This document shows positions 46,346 to 56,323 of a DNA stretch of 64,000 nt, in pieces. Source of the DNA: Alteriqipengyuania halimionae (GTDB lineage: Bacteria; Pseudomonadota; Alphaproteobacteria; Sphingomonadales; Sphingomonadaceae); contig NZ_WTYR01000001.1 of the NCBI RefSeq assembly GCF_009827575.1, forward strand, positions 2,205,001-2,269,000, in the 5' to 3' direction. The notes under the pieces were generated by a model. That model did no database searches, had not been told where the DNA came from, and saw only the letters and a list, made by a program, of their open reading frames with translations. The translations under genes and the position numbers were made by a program. Position 1 is the stretch's first letter, and the number at the start of each line of letters is the position of its first letter.

Positions 46346-48376
46346 ATGACCGAACTGCTCAAGATCAGCCTGCCCGATGGTTCCGTGCGCGAGATGGAGG
46401 AAGGCTCCACCCCGGCAGACGTCGCCGCCGCGATCGGGCCCGGCCTGGCCAAGGCCGCCATCGCCGCCCGCGTCGATGGAGAATTGCGCGACATCAACCG
46501 CCCGTTCGAAGGCGATGCCGAGCTCGCGCTGGTCACGTCGCGCGACGAGGAAGACGCGCTCGAACTCGCGCGCCACGACTACGCCCACGTTCTGGCCGAA
46601 GCGGTGCAGGCACTTTGGCCCGGCACGCAAATTACCTTCGGCCCGGCGACGGACGACGGTTTCTATTACGACGTCAAGGCACCCGAAAGCCGCGATCCGT
46701 TCAGCATGGACGATCTCCCCGCGATCGAGGAAAAGATGCGCGAGATCATCAAGGCTGACAAGCCGCTGCGCCGCGAAGTGTGGTCGCGCCAGCAGCTGAT
46801 CGAGAAGTGGGAAACCGAGGGCGAGACCTTCAAGGCCGAATGGGCCAAGGAACTGCCCGAGAACGAAGAGCTGACGGTCTACTGGTCGGGCGAAGACTGG
46901 CTCGACATGTGCCGCGGCCCGCACCTGCCCAGCACGGGCAAGCTCGATCCGCAGGCGTTTAAGCTGATGCGCGTTGCCGGGGCCTATTGGCGAGGCGACC
47001 AAAACAACGCGCAGCTCACGCGCATCTACGGCACAGGCTGGCTCAACAAGAAGCAGCTCAACGCGCATCTCCACCGGCTCGAGGAAGCCGCCAAGCGCGA
47101 CCACCGCAAGCTGGGCCGCGAGATGGACCTGTTCCACCTGCAGGAAGAAGCACATGGCAGCGTCTTCTGGCACCCCAAGGGCTATCGCATCTGGCGCGAG
47201 CTCGAGGCCTATATGCGCCGCAAGATGGACGGTGCCGGCTATCGCGAGATCAAGACCCCGCAATTGATGGATGTGCGCCAGTGGGAGCAGTCCGGCCACT
47301 GGGGCAAATATGCCGAGAACATGTTCGCGGTGCCCGATATCGTGCCCGAGATCGAAGGCCTTGGAGACGACAACGACGGCAAGGGGGCCGCGCCCGAGGT
47401 CGCCGCCGATGCCGACTGGATGGCGATCAAGCCGATGAATTGCCCGGCGCATGTGCTCGTGTTCAAGCAGGGTATCACCTCCTATCGCGACCTGCCGATC
47501 CGCTTGGGCGAGATGGGCTGCTGCCATCGCAACGAGCCGCATGGCGCGCTCCACGGACTGATGCGCGTGCGCCAGTTCACCCAGGACGATGCGCATATCT
47601 TCTGCACCGAAGCGCAGGTCGTCGAAGAGGTTCGCGCGTTCTGCGAACTGGCCGACAGCGTCTACAAGGACTTCGGTTTCGAGTACGACGTCAAGCTCGC
47701 CCTGCGTCCTGAAAAGCGGTTCGGCTCGGATGAAATGTGGGACAAGGCCGAGCAGGAAATGCGCGACGCGGTCGAAGAAGCGGGCATGGCCAATGACGAG
47801 TATGGCTGGGAGGAACTCCCCGGCGAAGGTGCGTTCTATGCGCCCAAGCTCGAATGGCACCTGACCGACGCGATCGGGCGGACCTGGCAGGTCGGCACGA
47901 TCCAAGGCGACCGCGTGCTGCCGGAACGGCTCGATGCGACCTATGTCGGCGAGGATGGCGAGCGTCATCGCCCGGTCATGCTGCACCGCGCGATCTTCGG
48001 ATCGTACGAGCGCTTCATCGGCATCCTGATCGAGCATTTCGCTGGTCGACTACCCGTCTGGCTTGCACCGGTGCAGGCGGTGGTCGCGACGATCGTTTCG
48101 GATGCGGACGACTATGCCAAGGAAGCGGTTGCGAAACTGGAAGCAGCGGGGATCCGCGTCGAGAGCGACCTGCGCAACGAGAAGATCAACTACAAGGTGC
48201 GCGAACACTCGCTCGCCAAGGTTCCGCACCTGCTGGTAGTCGGCAAGCGCGAGGCCGAGGAAGGCACGGTCGCCGTCCGCACACTGGGCGAAAAGGAGCA
48301 ACGCGTGATGAGCCTGGACGAGGCCATTGCGATGCTGAAAGACGCTGCCACCCCACCCGATCTGAAGCAGGGCTGA
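46346..48376 (+). CDS. thrS: Threonyl-tRNA synthetase
   Basis: 676 aa class II synthetase. N-terminal TGS domain (about residues 1-62), editing domain with HxxxH-type motif in [11 protein letters not shown], catalytic core with zinc ligands Cys in KPMNCPAH and His residues later, [15 protein letters not shown] (motif 2 region), and anticodon-binding domain (from about 575, [12 protein letters not shown]). An acidic insertion of about 25 residues ([14 protein letters not shown] region) precedes KPMNC. GGACGAG lies upstream of the ATG. Expression is probably tuned by the threonine leader. Confidence 0.97.
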   Translation: MTELLKISLPDGSVREMEEGSTPADVAAAIGPGLAKAAIAARVDGELRDINRPFEGDAELALVTSRDEEDALELARHDYAHVLAEAVQALWPGTQITFGPATDDGFYYDVKAPESRDPFSMDDLPAIEEKMREIIKADKPLRREVWSRQQLIEKWETEGETFKAEWAKELPENEELTVYWSGEDWLDMCRGPHLPSTGKLDPQAFKLMRVAGAYWRGDQNNAQLTRIYGTGWLNKKQLNAHLHRLEEAAKRDHRKLGREMDLFHLQEEAHGSVFWHPKGYRIWRELEAYMRRKMDGAGYREIKTPQLMDVRQWEQSGHWGKYAENMFAVPDIVPEIEGLGDDNDGKGAAPEVAADADWMAIKPMNCPAHVLVFKQGITSYRDLPIRLGEMGCCHRNEPHGALHGLMRVRQFTQDDAHIFCTEAQVVEEVRAFCELADSVYKDFGFEYDVKLALRPEKRFGSDEMWDKAEQEMRDAVEEAGMANDEYGWEELPGEGAFYAPKLEWHLTDAIGRTWQVGTIQGDRVLPERLDATYVGEDGERHRPVMLHRAIFGSYERFIGILIEHFAGRLPVWLAPVQAVVATIVSDADDYAKEAVAKLEAAGIRVESDLRNEKINYKVREHSLAKVPHLLVVGKREAEEGTVAVRTLGEKEQRVMSLDEAIAMLKDAATPPDLKQG

Positions 48377-48380
48377 TCCA

Positions 48381-49127
48381 CTGGAAGCCCTCGCCGGATT
48401 CACCGCACTGCAGCTCGCGGTTGCGCTCGGCACCGGGCTGGTCGCCGCGTTCATTCGCGGGCTGGCGGGGTTCGGCCTCGCGATCCTCCTGGTGCCGGTG
48501 CTGGCGTTGGCGCTCACTCCCGTCGAGGCGGTCCTGACCACCAACGTAGTTGCGCTGCTGATCGGCGGTCTCGAACTGCCGCGCCTGCTGCGCGAAGCGG
48601 AGAAGAGTGTCTGGGCGATCATCGGCCTGGTGCTGCTGACGACACTTCCGGGGCTAGCCCTGCTCGCGGCGACCCCGCCCGACATTGCCCGGTTGCTGAT
48701 CGCTCTGGTCGCGCTTTCCGCGTTCGTCGCAATCCTGTTTCCGGTGCGCGAGCCCGAACAGCCTGGCGCCGTGACAACGGGGCTGACCGGCGTGGCGACC
48801 GGTGTCCTGACCGGGTTCGCCGGCATGCCAGGCCCCCCGGTGGTACCCTATTACGTCGGGCGCGCGATTCCGCGGCAGGCGGCCAAAAGCTCGATGATCC
48901 TGATCTTCACTTTCGCCGCAGCGATCGGGATCGGATCGGGCGTTGCGCTGGGACGGATGGAAGGGCGGTTCGCGCTGTTGGGCGCGCTGCTGCTACCCGT
49001 CGTGCTGGTCGGCACATGGCTCGGCCGCAAGGCCGACGGCCATGTATCGGACCGCGCCTGGCGCATCTTCGTAGGGGTGGTGCTGGCAGCCGCAGCGATG
49101 GCGGCGCTGGCGAAACTCGTCGCCTAA
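48381..49127 (+). CDS. TSUP-family permease with a CTG start
   Basis: 248 aa, about eight membrane helices, TauE/SafE (TSUP) family transporter of sulfite-like or organic anions. Conserved RGLAGFG (about residues 29-35) and VTTGLTGVATGVLTGFAGMPG. The family homology begins LEALAGFTALQLAVALGTG, whose first codon is CTG at 48381 with AGGG eight bases upstream. The first standard start, GTG 48492, would delete the first helix and RGLAGFG. A stop at 48363-48365 limits upstream extension. So initiation is at CTG, or an ATG was altered or misread. It starts four bases after thrS. Confidence 0.85.
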   Translation: MEALAGFTALQLAVALGTGLVAAFIRGLAGFGLAILLVPVLALALTPVEAVLTTNVVALLIGGLELPRLLREAEKSVWAIIGLVLLTTLPGLALLAATPPDIARLLIALVALSAFVAILFPVREPEQPGAVTTGLTGVATGVLTGFAGMPGPPVVPYYVGRAIPRQAAKSSMILIFTFAAAIGIGSGVALGRMEGRFALLGALLLPVVLVGTWLGRKADGHVSDRAWRIFVGVVLAAAAMAALAKLVA

Positions 49128-49246
49128 TAGGGCAGCGGCTGCCCGGCGAAGATCAGTGCGGCAGCGCAGGCGATCACGAACAGGCTGCGGACGATATCCG
49201 CCTGCCCGAGTGTCTCGATCTGTGCTGCACGTGAAGAATTCGCCAT
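49124..49246 (-). CDS. 40-aa single-span membrane protein
   Basis: 40 aa: polar N-terminus MANSSRAAQIETLGQADI, one hydrophobic helix (about residues 18-35) and the tail GQPLPY. GAGAG stands eight bases before the ATG. It begins 35 bases after the agmatine deiminase stop and its own stop overlaps the TSUP stop. Codon use looks like the neighbours. Function unknown; not long enough for usual gene finders. Confidence 0.55.
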   Translation of the reverse strand: MANSSRAAQIETLGQADIVRSLFVIACAAALIFAGQPLPY

Positions 49247-49281
49247 GATCGAGACTCTCGCATGGCCGCGCTAAGAAAGCG

Positions 49282-50265
49282 TTAATCCGGTTCGCTCGGC
49301 ATTTGCATCGACGCGCAGTGAAACGATCCGCCGCCTGCGAGCACCGCGTCCGCCTGTAAGCCGATCGTCTCTCGGCCGGGAAACAGCTCGGCAATTGCGG
49401 AGACCGCTTCGGCGTCATGGACCGAACCATAGGTCGGCACCACAACCAGTGCATTCGTGATTGCAAAGTTCATGTAGCTTGCCGGGACGACCTCGTCGCC
49501 CATCGTGATCCTGCCCGGGGAGGGTACGTCGAACAGCGACAGGTTGGTCTTGCCAATCCGTGCACGGGCATCGGCATAGACCCCGGCATTGGGATCGTCC
49601 GCGCCGCTCGGGACAGGAAGCGCCAGGGCATTGGGCGCCACGAAGCGGGCGAGATTGTCGACATGACCGTCGGTGTGATCGTTGACCAGACCGTCGCCCA
49701 GCCAGATAACGTCGTCCACGCCGAACGCCTCGCGCATCCGCGCCGCCGCGTCTTCGCACGAAAAATCGGCGTTGCGATTGGCGTTGGGAACGCATTGCGC
49801 GGTGGTCACGAGATGCCCCGCCCCGTCGACATCGATTGCCCCGCCTTCGAGGATCCATTCGTGCTCTTCGACCGGCAGACCGGCGTCACGTGCGATGTCT
49901 GCGCCGATCTCACGGTCGCCATCCATCAGATACTTGCCGCCCCAGCCATTGAACCCGAAGCGCAGCGCGCGCCTCTCCCCAGCATCGATGACCGTCAACG
50001 GCCCTGTGTCGCGTATCCAGATGTCCCCGTAACGTCGCCGCTCCAGCGTGACTCCAGCCGACACCAGCGACTTCGCACGCGCTTCGTTCGCGGCATCGCG
50101 CACCAGCAGGCGAACCTCCTGTCCGCTTTCGGCGACGGCGTTGGCATAGGCCGCGATCTGCTCCTGCGCACGAGCGATCACGCCGGGCCATTCGGCCTCT
50201 TCATGCGGAAAACCGATCCACAGCCAATCCTGCGGCGCCCATTCGGGCGGGAGAAGGCGCGTCAT
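49282..50265 (-). CDS. aguA: Agmatine deiminase
   Basis: 327 aa, pentein fold. It converts agmatine to N-carbamoylputrescine and ammonia. Signatures: MTRLLPPEWAPQDWLWIGFP start, DIWIRDTGP, WILEGGAIDVDGAG, NDHTDGHVDN and the catalytic Cys in AGGGSFHCASMQ. The ATG (50265) lies one base past the upstream M28 peptidase stop, so the pair is translated together. No N-carbamoylputrescine amidohydrolase gene is nearby. Confidence 0.93.
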   Translation of the reverse strand: MTRLLPPEWAPQDWLWIGFPHEEAEWPGVIARAQEQIAAYANAVAESGQEVRLLVRDAANEARAKSLVSAGVTLERRRYGDIWIRDTGPLTVIDAGERRALRFGFNGWGGKYLMDGDREIGADIARDAGLPVEEHEWILEGGAIDVDGAGHLVTTAQCVPNANRNADFSCEDAAARMREAFGVDDVIWLGDGLVNDHTDGHVDNLARFVAPNALALPVPSGADDPNAGVYADARARIGKTNLSLFDVPSPGRITMGDEVVPASYMNFAITNALVVVPTYGSVHDAEAVSAIAELFPGRETIGLQADAVLAGGGSFHCASMQMPSEPD

Positions 50266-50266
50266 C

Positions 50267-51985
50267 TCAGCCCTTGGTCGCGGCCGGATTGCACGGGGCC
50301 ACGCCCGTGCACTGCTCGTCACGCAAGCGGCGGAATTCGTCGCCCTCGTTCCAGTTCGGCCAACTCGTCGACATCGCCAGCATCCGGCCGAGACGATAGA
50401 ACAGCGCCAGATCCTGCATCACGCCCGACCAGTCCCAGTTCTCGTCGAACTCGTCGCCCGGCGCATGGTAAGCATCGTCGCGATAGGCCGTTTCGTAAGC
50501 CTTGCCAGCCTCGACACCGCCATCGACGAGGTCCTGCCCGCCATCGATATAGAGCATCGGCAATCCGCGCTTGGCCATGCTGAAATGATCAGAACGGTAG
50601 TAGTAGCCCGCTTCGGGATTGGGGTTGGGGGTCGCGGTGCGGCCATCGGCCTTGAGCGCTGCATCGAGGAAGGCATCAAGCTGCGACTTGCCGGGGCCGA
50701 CCACGGTGACATCATTCGATTTGCCAGCCAGCGACAGCGCATCCATGTTCACCCCGCCGACGGTCTTGTTCAGCGGGAAGACCGGATTCGCCCCGTAATA
50801 TTCGGACCCCAGCAGCCCCTGCTCCTCTGCGGTCACGGCGAGGAACACCATGCTGCGATCCGCGGCGCCGGCCTTGGCATTGGCTTCGGCCAGTGCGACG
50901 AGCGCTGCGGTGCCGGTCGCGTTGTCGATCGCACCGTTGCAGATTTCATCCTCGGCACCCGGCTCGCATTTACCCAAGTGATCCCAGTGGGCGGTGAACA
51001 GCACATATTCGTCGGGCCGCTTGGTGCCAGGCAGAATCCCGATCACATTTTTCGATTCATAATTGCGGAAACTGTTGTCGAAGGAAGTCGAAATGGTCGC
51101 ATCAAGCGGCACAGCCTTGAACCCGTCGCGACGCGCAGCGGCGGTCATCTGGGCGAGATCCTTGCCCGAAGCGCGCAGGATTTCTTCGGCGGCATCCTTG
51201 GTCACCCAGCCATTCATCTGGGTCTGGCTTGCGCCCTTGTCGTCGCGCTGGGCATAGCTCTGCGCGCCCGACCAGCTGTTGCGCACCGTTGTCCAGCCAT
51301 ACGACGCCGGCGCCGTGTCATGGATGATGATTGCGCCCACCGCGCCCTGGCGTGCGGCTTCCTCGTACTTGTAGGTCCAGCGACCGTAATAGGTCATCGC
51401 CTTGCCGTTGAACGGACCGTCGAGCCCTTCGACGCCGAAATCAGGATCGTTGACGAGGATGACCGCGGTCTTCCCCTTCATGTCCACGCCTTCGTAGTCG
51501 TTCCAGTCCTTTTCGGGTGCGACGATGCCGTATCCCACGAACACGAGCTCGCTGTCCTTGATCGCGGTCGTGGGCGTTTCGCGATAGGACACGCCGACCC
51601 AATCGTCCTGATAATTGAACTTCAGCGTCTCGTTCCCGGCCTCGACCGTGAGCGGAGCGAAGTTGCTGCCGGTGATCTCGACCAGCGGAACGTCCTGGAA
51701 CCAGCTGCCGTCATTGCCCGGTTGGAGCCCCGCCGCCTTGAACTTGTCGACGAGCCAGGCGAGCGTCAGTTCTTCGCCGAGCGTCCCGGGAGCCCGGCCT
51801 TCGAAAGCATCGGACGACAGCGCGCGCGTGCCTTCGCGCACGGTTTCGAGCGAAATCTCGGGCACCTCGACATCGGGAATGTCCAGACCGGTCGTGTCGA
51901 CCACGATCTCTTGCGGTTCTTCGGAGCTCGAATTGCAGGCGGCGAGCGCAATGGCGGCGCTGAGGGCGAGAACGCGGCGGATCAT
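50267..51985 (-). CDS. M28-family lipoprotein aminopeptidase
   Basis: 572 aa. Lipoprotein signal MIRRVLALSAAIALAAC (Cys17). A PA domain is inserted (about residues 120-240), and the M28 zinc-peptidase core carries HWDHLGKC, AIDNATGTAALVALA, VTAEEQGLLGSEYY, GVNMDALS and YRSDHFSMA as metal and catalytic residues. It probably trims N-terminal residues of peptides in the periplasm. GGAGAG precedes the ATG. The aguA gene follows one base after the stop. Confidence 0.93.
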   Translation of the reverse strand: MIRRVLALSAAIALAACNSSSEEPQEIVVDTTGLDIPDVEVPEISLETVREGTRALSSDAFEGRAPGTLGEELTLAWLVDKFKAAGLQPGNDGSWFQDVPLVEITGSNFAPLTVEAGNETLKFNYQDDWVGVSYRETPTTAIKDSELVFVGYGIVAPEKDWNDYEGVDMKGKTAVILVNDPDFGVEGLDGPFNGKAMTYYGRWTYKYEEAARQGAVGAIIIHDTAPASYGWTTVRNSWSGAQSYAQRDDKGASQTQMNGWVTKDAAEEILRASGKDLAQMTAAARRDGFKAVPLDATISTSFDNSFRNYESKNVIGILPGTKRPDEYVLFTAHWDHLGKCEPGAEDEICNGAIDNATGTAALVALAEANAKAGAADRSMVFLAVTAEEQGLLGSEYYGANPVFPLNKTVGGVNMDALSLAGKSNDVTVVGPGKSQLDAFLDAALKADGRTATPNPNPEAGYYYRSDHFSMAKRGLPMLYIDGGQDLVDGGVEAGKAYETAYRDDAYHAPGDEFDENWDWSGVMQDLALFYRLGRMLAMSTSWPNWNEGDEFRRLRDEQCTGVAPCNPAATKG

Positions 51986-52070
51986 GGAAAAGCTCTCCAG
52001 CAAAATCATTTGGATGCAGATTGCCAGAGCCGCGCCTTGCCCGCAAGCGCGAGCTCGCTAGACAGGCGCC

Positions 52071-54785
52071 ATGGTCAGCACCGCGCAGGACATGGGGACA
52101 GACGCGATTGCAAGAGCGCGCGCCCACGCGCCCTATCTCGCACGCGGGCTCGAGCGGTTCGACCTGCTGGCCGATCTACTCGATCAGGGGCTGTTCGAGG
52201 AAGCCCTGCTCGCCGCGCGCGCGGCAGGGGCGGCCGCGCCACATCTCGGCGCCGCATTGCGCCGTGAGCGCAACGCGCTGGCCCTGGTGCTCGGCATCGG
52301 TGATCTCGCCGGTGTTTTCGGCCTCGACCAAGTAATGTCCGAGCTTTCCGACTGCGCCGACCGCGCGCTCGATCGCGCGATCACCCATGCAATCCGGCGG
52401 CGGGTGGGGGAGGATGCCGAGCCAGACGGGTTCATCGCGCTAGCGCTTGGCAAGCATGGCGCGCGCGAGCTCAACTATTCGTCGGACATCGATCCGATCC
52501 TGCTTTACGATCCCCATCGCTTACCTCGACGGGACCGGGACGAGCCGGGCGAAGCGGCGCAGCGCTATGCCCGCGAAATCGTGTCGCTGCTGAGCGAAGT
52601 GACCGAAGAGGGCTTCGTGTTCCGCGTCGACCTGCGGTTGCGACCGGCCTCGGAAATCAGCCCGCTCGCGGTCCCGCTGCTCGCCGCTCTGACCCATTAC
52701 GAGAGTTCGGCGCTGGCATGGGAGCGGGCTGCGTTCATCCGCGCCCGCGCGGCTGCCGGCGACATCGGCGCGGGCGACGCGTTCCTGCAGGCGATCCGTC
52801 CGTTCGTCTGGCGATCGAGCCTCGACTTCGGGGCGATCGTCGAAATGGGACGGCTTTCGGCCAAGATCCGCGCCAACAATGAAGGAGCCGAGACGGTCGG
52901 TCCCGGCTACGATTTGAAGAAGGGGCGGGGCGGCATCCGCGAGATCGAGTTCTTCGCCCAGATCCACCAGCTGATCCATGGCGGAAGAGAGCCAGCGCTG
53001 CGCCAACGCGACACGCGCGCCGCCCTCGAGGCGCTGGCGCGCGCCGGACGCATTTCGGACGAGGATTCCATCGTGCTCGGCAATGCCTATGCCCGGCTCC
53101 GCACGCTCGAACACCGCCTGCAAATGGTCGGGGATCGGCAAGTCCATGCTCTGCCCGACAGCACCGAGGGAATTGCCGCAATCGCCGCGCTCGACGGATG
53201 CGAAAGCGGCGAGGCGCTAATCGAAGAGGTGCGTTCGATCACCACCGGCGTGGCGGATCGATACGATGCCCTGCTCGATACGCTGTCGAGCGAGGAAAGC
53301 CCCAAGCCGACAGGGTCGTCGCTCGCACAATCGATATCTTCACTGCCGTTTGAAAATCCGGAAGAGGTCGCGCGCCGCGTCGAGAGCTGGACGGGGGCGA
53401 AGTTCCGCGCCCTGCGCTCCGAACCCGCGCGACAGGCTTTCGACGCAATCCGCGACCGGTTGCTCGAGGCGCTGGCAGACGCCCCCGAACCCAATCATGC
53501 GCTTGCCCGGTGGGAAGACCTGCTGGCCCACATGCCCACGGGCATCAACCTCTTCCGCCTCCTCGAGGCGCGCCCGGCCTTGCTCGAACGCCTCGCCGCG
53601 ATCCTTTCGCTCGCCCCGACCCTCGCCGACGGGCTCGCAAGCCGTCCCGAACTGTTCGATCCGCTGATCGATACCGGCGCCAGCGAACTGCCTGGCTCGG
53701 TCGAGGAAATCGTCGCCGACCTTGCGCGGGTCGATATCGGAGAGGATTACGAAGCGCTGCTCGACCGCGTGCGGCGACGTGTCGGCGAGTGGCGTTTCCT
53801 GCTGGGCGTGCAATTGATCGAAGCGGCGCGCGATCCGCTCGAGATCGGTGCCGCGCTGTCGCGGGTTGCCGAAGCGGCGATCGTGGTCCTTGGCAAGGCT
53901 GCCGAAGCCGAATTCGCCCGCGCGCATGGGCGCTTCGCCGATAGCGAGATCGTGGTGATGGGCCTGGGAAGACTTGGCGGCGGCGAACTCACCCACCTTT
54001 CCGACCTCGACATTGTCTTTCTCCATCCGCAGCCCGAAGCGAGCGAAAGCGATGGCGACCGACCGCTGTCGGTGTCGCATTACTATAACCGGCTCGCCCA
54101 GCGTATCACCGCCGCGCTCAGCGTGCCCACCGCCGCCGGTGCACTCTACGAAGTCGATACGCGGCTTCGCCCCTCCGGCACGCAAGGGCCGCTCGCGGTC
54201 AGCCTCGACCGGTTCGAGCATTATCAGCGCGAGGAAGCCTGGACGTGGGAGCACATGGCGCTGACCCGCGCGCGTCCGCTTTATGGCACACCGCCAGTGC
54301 GCGACGCGGTCGATACGCTGGTGCGCGACATCCTGGTTCAGGAGCGGGACCCGCAGCAATTGCGCGACAATATCCTCGCGATGCGCGACGAGATGGCGCG
54401 CCACAAGCCACCGCTCGGGCCACTCGATCTGAAATTGGTGCGCGGGGGTCTGGTCGACTGCGAATTCATCGTCCACTTCCTCCAGTTGCGCGATCGCGTG
54501 GCGCTGTCGCCTTCCCTGTCCGAAGCGATCGACGCGCTCTGCGATAAAGGGCTGCTTTCGAACGAGATGCAGTCCGCTGGCGAGTTGATGGCACGCACCA
54601 TGATCGCCGCGCGGATGCTCGCGCCCGATGGCAGGACGCCGCCGCCCGCCGCCGCGGCCGCCCTTGCGCGGACTGCCCGGCAGCCCACATGGGACGCGCT
54701 TGAAACCGCGCTTATCGCCGCCCGGAAGGTCGTGGCGGAAGAGTGGGCCCGTATTTTCGACACCGAACTGGAGCTGGATACATGA
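52071..54785 (+). CDS. glnE: Glutamine synthetase adenylyltransferase/deadenylylase
   Basis: 904 aa. Two nucleotidyltransferase domains with a central helical region: the deadenylylase active site ELNYSSDID near residue 133 and the adenylylase site GGGELTHLSDLDIVFLH near residue 633. It controls glutamine synthetase activity in response to PII and glutamine. The usual family length is about 900-980 aa. Its stop overlaps the bcp start (ATGA), so the two are co-translated. Confidence 0.95.
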   Translation: MVSTAQDMGTDAIARARAHAPYLARGLERFDLLADLLDQGLFEEALLAARAAGAAAPHLGAALRRERNALALVLGIGDLAGVFGLDQVMSELSDCADRALDRAITHAIRRRVGEDAEPDGFIALALGKHGARELNYSSDIDPILLYDPHRLPRRDRDEPGEAAQRYAREIVSLLSEVTEEGFVFRVDLRLRPASEISPLAVPLLAALTHYESSALAWERAAFIRARAAAGDIGAGDAFLQAIRPFVWRSSLDFGAIVEMGRLSAKIRANNEGAETVGPGYDLKKGRGGIREIEFFAQIHQLIHGGREPALRQRDTRAALEALARAGRISDEDSIVLGNAYARLRTLEHRLQMVGDRQVHALPDSTEGIAAIAALDGCESGEALIEEVRSITTGVADRYDALLDTLSSEESPKPTGSSLAQSISSLPFENPEEVARRVESWTGAKFRALRSEPARQAFDAIRDRLLEALADAPEPNHALARWEDLLAHMPTGINLFRLLEARPALLERLAAILSLAPTLADGLASRPELFDPLIDTGASELPGSVEEIVADLARVDIGEDYEALLDRVRRRVGEWRFLLGVQLIEAARDPLEIGAALSRVAEAAIVVLGKAAEAEFARAHGRFADSEIVVMGLGRLGGGELTHLSDLDIVFLHPQPEASESDGDRPLSVSHYYNRLAQRITAALSVPTAAGALYEVDTRLRPSGTQGPLAVSLDRFEHYQREEAWTWEHMALTRARPLYGTPPVRDAVDTLVRDILVQERDPQQLRDNILAMRDEMARHKPPLGPLDLKLVRGGLVDCEFIVHFLQLRDRVALSPSLSEAIDALCDKGLLSNEMQSAGELMARTMIAARMLAPDGRTPPPAAAAALARTARQPTWDALETALIAARKVVAEEWARIFDTELELDT

Positions 54786-55249
54786 CGATCACCGAAGGAC
54801 AGACCCTCCCAGACATCGCCATGGAGACGCCCGACGGGGGCGAGGTCCGCCCATCCGATCTCGCCGGAACGAAAGCCGTGCTGTTTTTCTACCCGAAGGA
54901 CAATACGCCGGGCTGCACGACCGAGGCGAAGGACTTCTCCGAACTCAAGGACGAGTTCGCCGCTTCCGGTTGCACGATCCTGGGCATCAGCAAGGATTCG
55001 CCGCAGAAACACCGCAACTTCATCGCCAAGCACGATTTGACCGTCGATCTCGCGACCGATCCCGAAACCGATGGCCTCTCCGACGCGATGGGCGTGTGGA
55101 CCGAGAAGAAGATGTACGGAAAGACCTTCATGGGCATGGTGCGCACCACGGTGCTGCTCAACGAAGAGGGGAAGGTCGTGCGCGTGTGGCCCAAGGTGAA
55201 GGTCAAGGAGCACGCACGAGAGGTGCTCGAGGTGGTTCGAAACGCCTAA
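54782..55249 (+). CDS. bcp: Thioredoxin-dependent peroxiredoxin, Bcp type
   Basis: 155 aa. Peroxidatic Cys45 lies in NTPGCTTEAKDF; a second Cys at residue 64 (SGCTILGIS) may be the resolving Cys of the atypical two-Cys type. It reduces organic hydroperoxides in the cytoplasm. ATG 54782 overlaps the glnE stop by four bases; longer starts lie within glnE. Confidence 0.94.
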   Translation: MTITEGQTLPDIAMETPDGGEVRPSDLAGTKAVLFFYPKDNTPGCTTEAKDFSELKDEFAASGCTILGISKDSPQKHRNFIAKHDLTVDLATDPETDGLSDAMGVWTEKKMYGKTFMGMVRTTVLLNEEGKVVRVWPKVKVKEHAREVLEVVRNA

Positions 55250-55625
55250 TCGAGAGTCACAGGACTCCGTCCAAAGCGTCCGGAATTTTACCTTTTGGCA
55301 ATGAAATTGCGCCGATTTCACATAATGTAGCGCCGCAAAGCCCTGATATTAGGCCGCTTTCACAGTTCATCGCAGGAATATGGATCAATCCCACGGTTCG
55401 TCGCGTGTTGAAACGGTTCAACGCACCAAATCACCGACTGACCGTGAATCGGGGAACCCTCGCTTGCCAGCGTCAGGTTCTCGCCTACGATTAATAACAG
55501 CGATGCAGGGAAAACGTTCCCAACACGGATCGCAGAATTTTTTGGAGCTGCTTCGGCATCGATCGATGCAAGGGCAGCCGGGGTAAAGACGGCGTTCCAA
55601 CGCCGCCAAATGGACGGGTATTTTT
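55250..55625 (+). other. AT-richer intergenic leader before the M23 gene
   Basis: 376 bases with no convincing gene and visibly lower GC than its surroundings. It contains several small hairpins: a nested one, GAACC (55454-55458)/GGTTC (55476-55480) around CGCT/AGCG (55461-55472); GGGAA/TTCCC with loop AACG (55507-55521 region); and GGCGT (55591-55595)/ACGCC (55600-55604) close to the M23 start. A T6 run is near 55540. No known riboswitch was recognised. It may be a long 5' leader or hold a small RNA. Confidence 0.5.
55295..55311 (+). promoter_or_regulatory. Candidate sigma-54 promoter
   Basis: TTGGCAATGAAATTGCG matches the sigma-54 pattern: GG at 55297-55298 and GC at 55309-55310 are exactly ten bases apart, with TGGCA and TTGC around them. 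It points towards the M23 peptidase gene, which starts about 315 bases downstream. A chance match is possible; whether the organism has RpoN is not visible here. Confidence 0.3.
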
Positions 55626-56285
55626 ATGGTAGGTGTTTCGACCTTCAAACGCGCAATCGGTGCCGCTTTCGCCAGTGCGATGTTGCTTGCAGCAACGCCG
55701 GCTTCTGCCGCGGATGCCGAAGCTTCGGAGAGCGAGCTTAACGAGGAGCGGTTCTCGGACCTGTTCGATCGTTGGGAAGCTGCCGACGAAGGTCGCAATG
55801 TCGATGCCGGCGATATCGGTGCCGAAGTCTCCATCCCCTCCTCCATGCCGCTGTCGAGTGCGCGTCTCACCTCCAGCTACGGCATGCGCAACCACCCGAT
55901 CTTCAAGAAGCGTCGCGCCCACACCGGCATCGATCTCGCTGCGCCGACCGGTACGCCGATCTACGCCACGGCCGACGGGATCGTGGAATCGGCCTCGCGT
56001 CGCGGCGGTTACGGCCTGATGGTCCAGCTCGATCATGGCGGCGATCTCGAAACCCGCTATGCCCACATGTCGCGGATGTCGGTTGCCGCCGGCGAGCGCG
56101 TCACCAAGGGCCAGCTGATCGGTTATGTCGGTTCGACCGGCAACTCGACCGGCCCGCACCTCCACTACGAAGTCCGCGTCGCCAACGCGCCGGTCGATCC
56201 CACCCCCTACATGACGGGCGCCATCGATCAGGAAACCTTCGCCGCACGTTATGGCGATCTGACGGGCCAGGGCGGCCCCGAATAA
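55626..56285 (+). CDS. Secreted M23 (LytM-type) peptidase
   Basis: 219 aa. A signal peptide ends at ASAA (about residue 29). The M23 domain (about residues 85-205) has the zinc ligands in SYGMRNHPIFKKRRAHTGID (His and Asp) and in GPHLHYEVR (HxH). It cleaves or binds peptidoglycan peptide bridges in the periplasm. The ATG has only a weak ribosome site (GACGGG). A strong terminator follows 38 bases after the stop. Confidence 0.92.
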   Translation: MVGVSTFKRAIGAAFASAMLLAATPASAADAEASESELNEERFSDLFDRWEAADEGRNVDAGDIGAEVSIPSSMPLSSARLTSSYGMRNHPIFKKRRAHTGIDLAAPTGTPIYATADGIVESASRRGGYGLMVQLDHGGDLETRYAHMSRMSVAAGERVTKGQLIGYVGSTGNSTGPHLHYEVRVANAPVDPTPYMTGAIDQETFAARYGDLTGQGGPE

Positions 56286-56323
56286 CCCCACCATCCAGTT
56301 TCCGCTTCTCTTCGAAGCAGTTG

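Noticed and set aside
55380-55586. A 68-codon frame in the M23 leader region
   Set aside because: Biased, polar composition with no signal, no ribosome site and no recognisable pattern; the region looks like a structured leader.
55250-55625. Riboswitch (c-di-AMP or cobalamin type) upstream of the M23 gene
   Set aside because: Some GGGGAACC-like sequence occurs, but the conserved cores and overall architecture are not seen.
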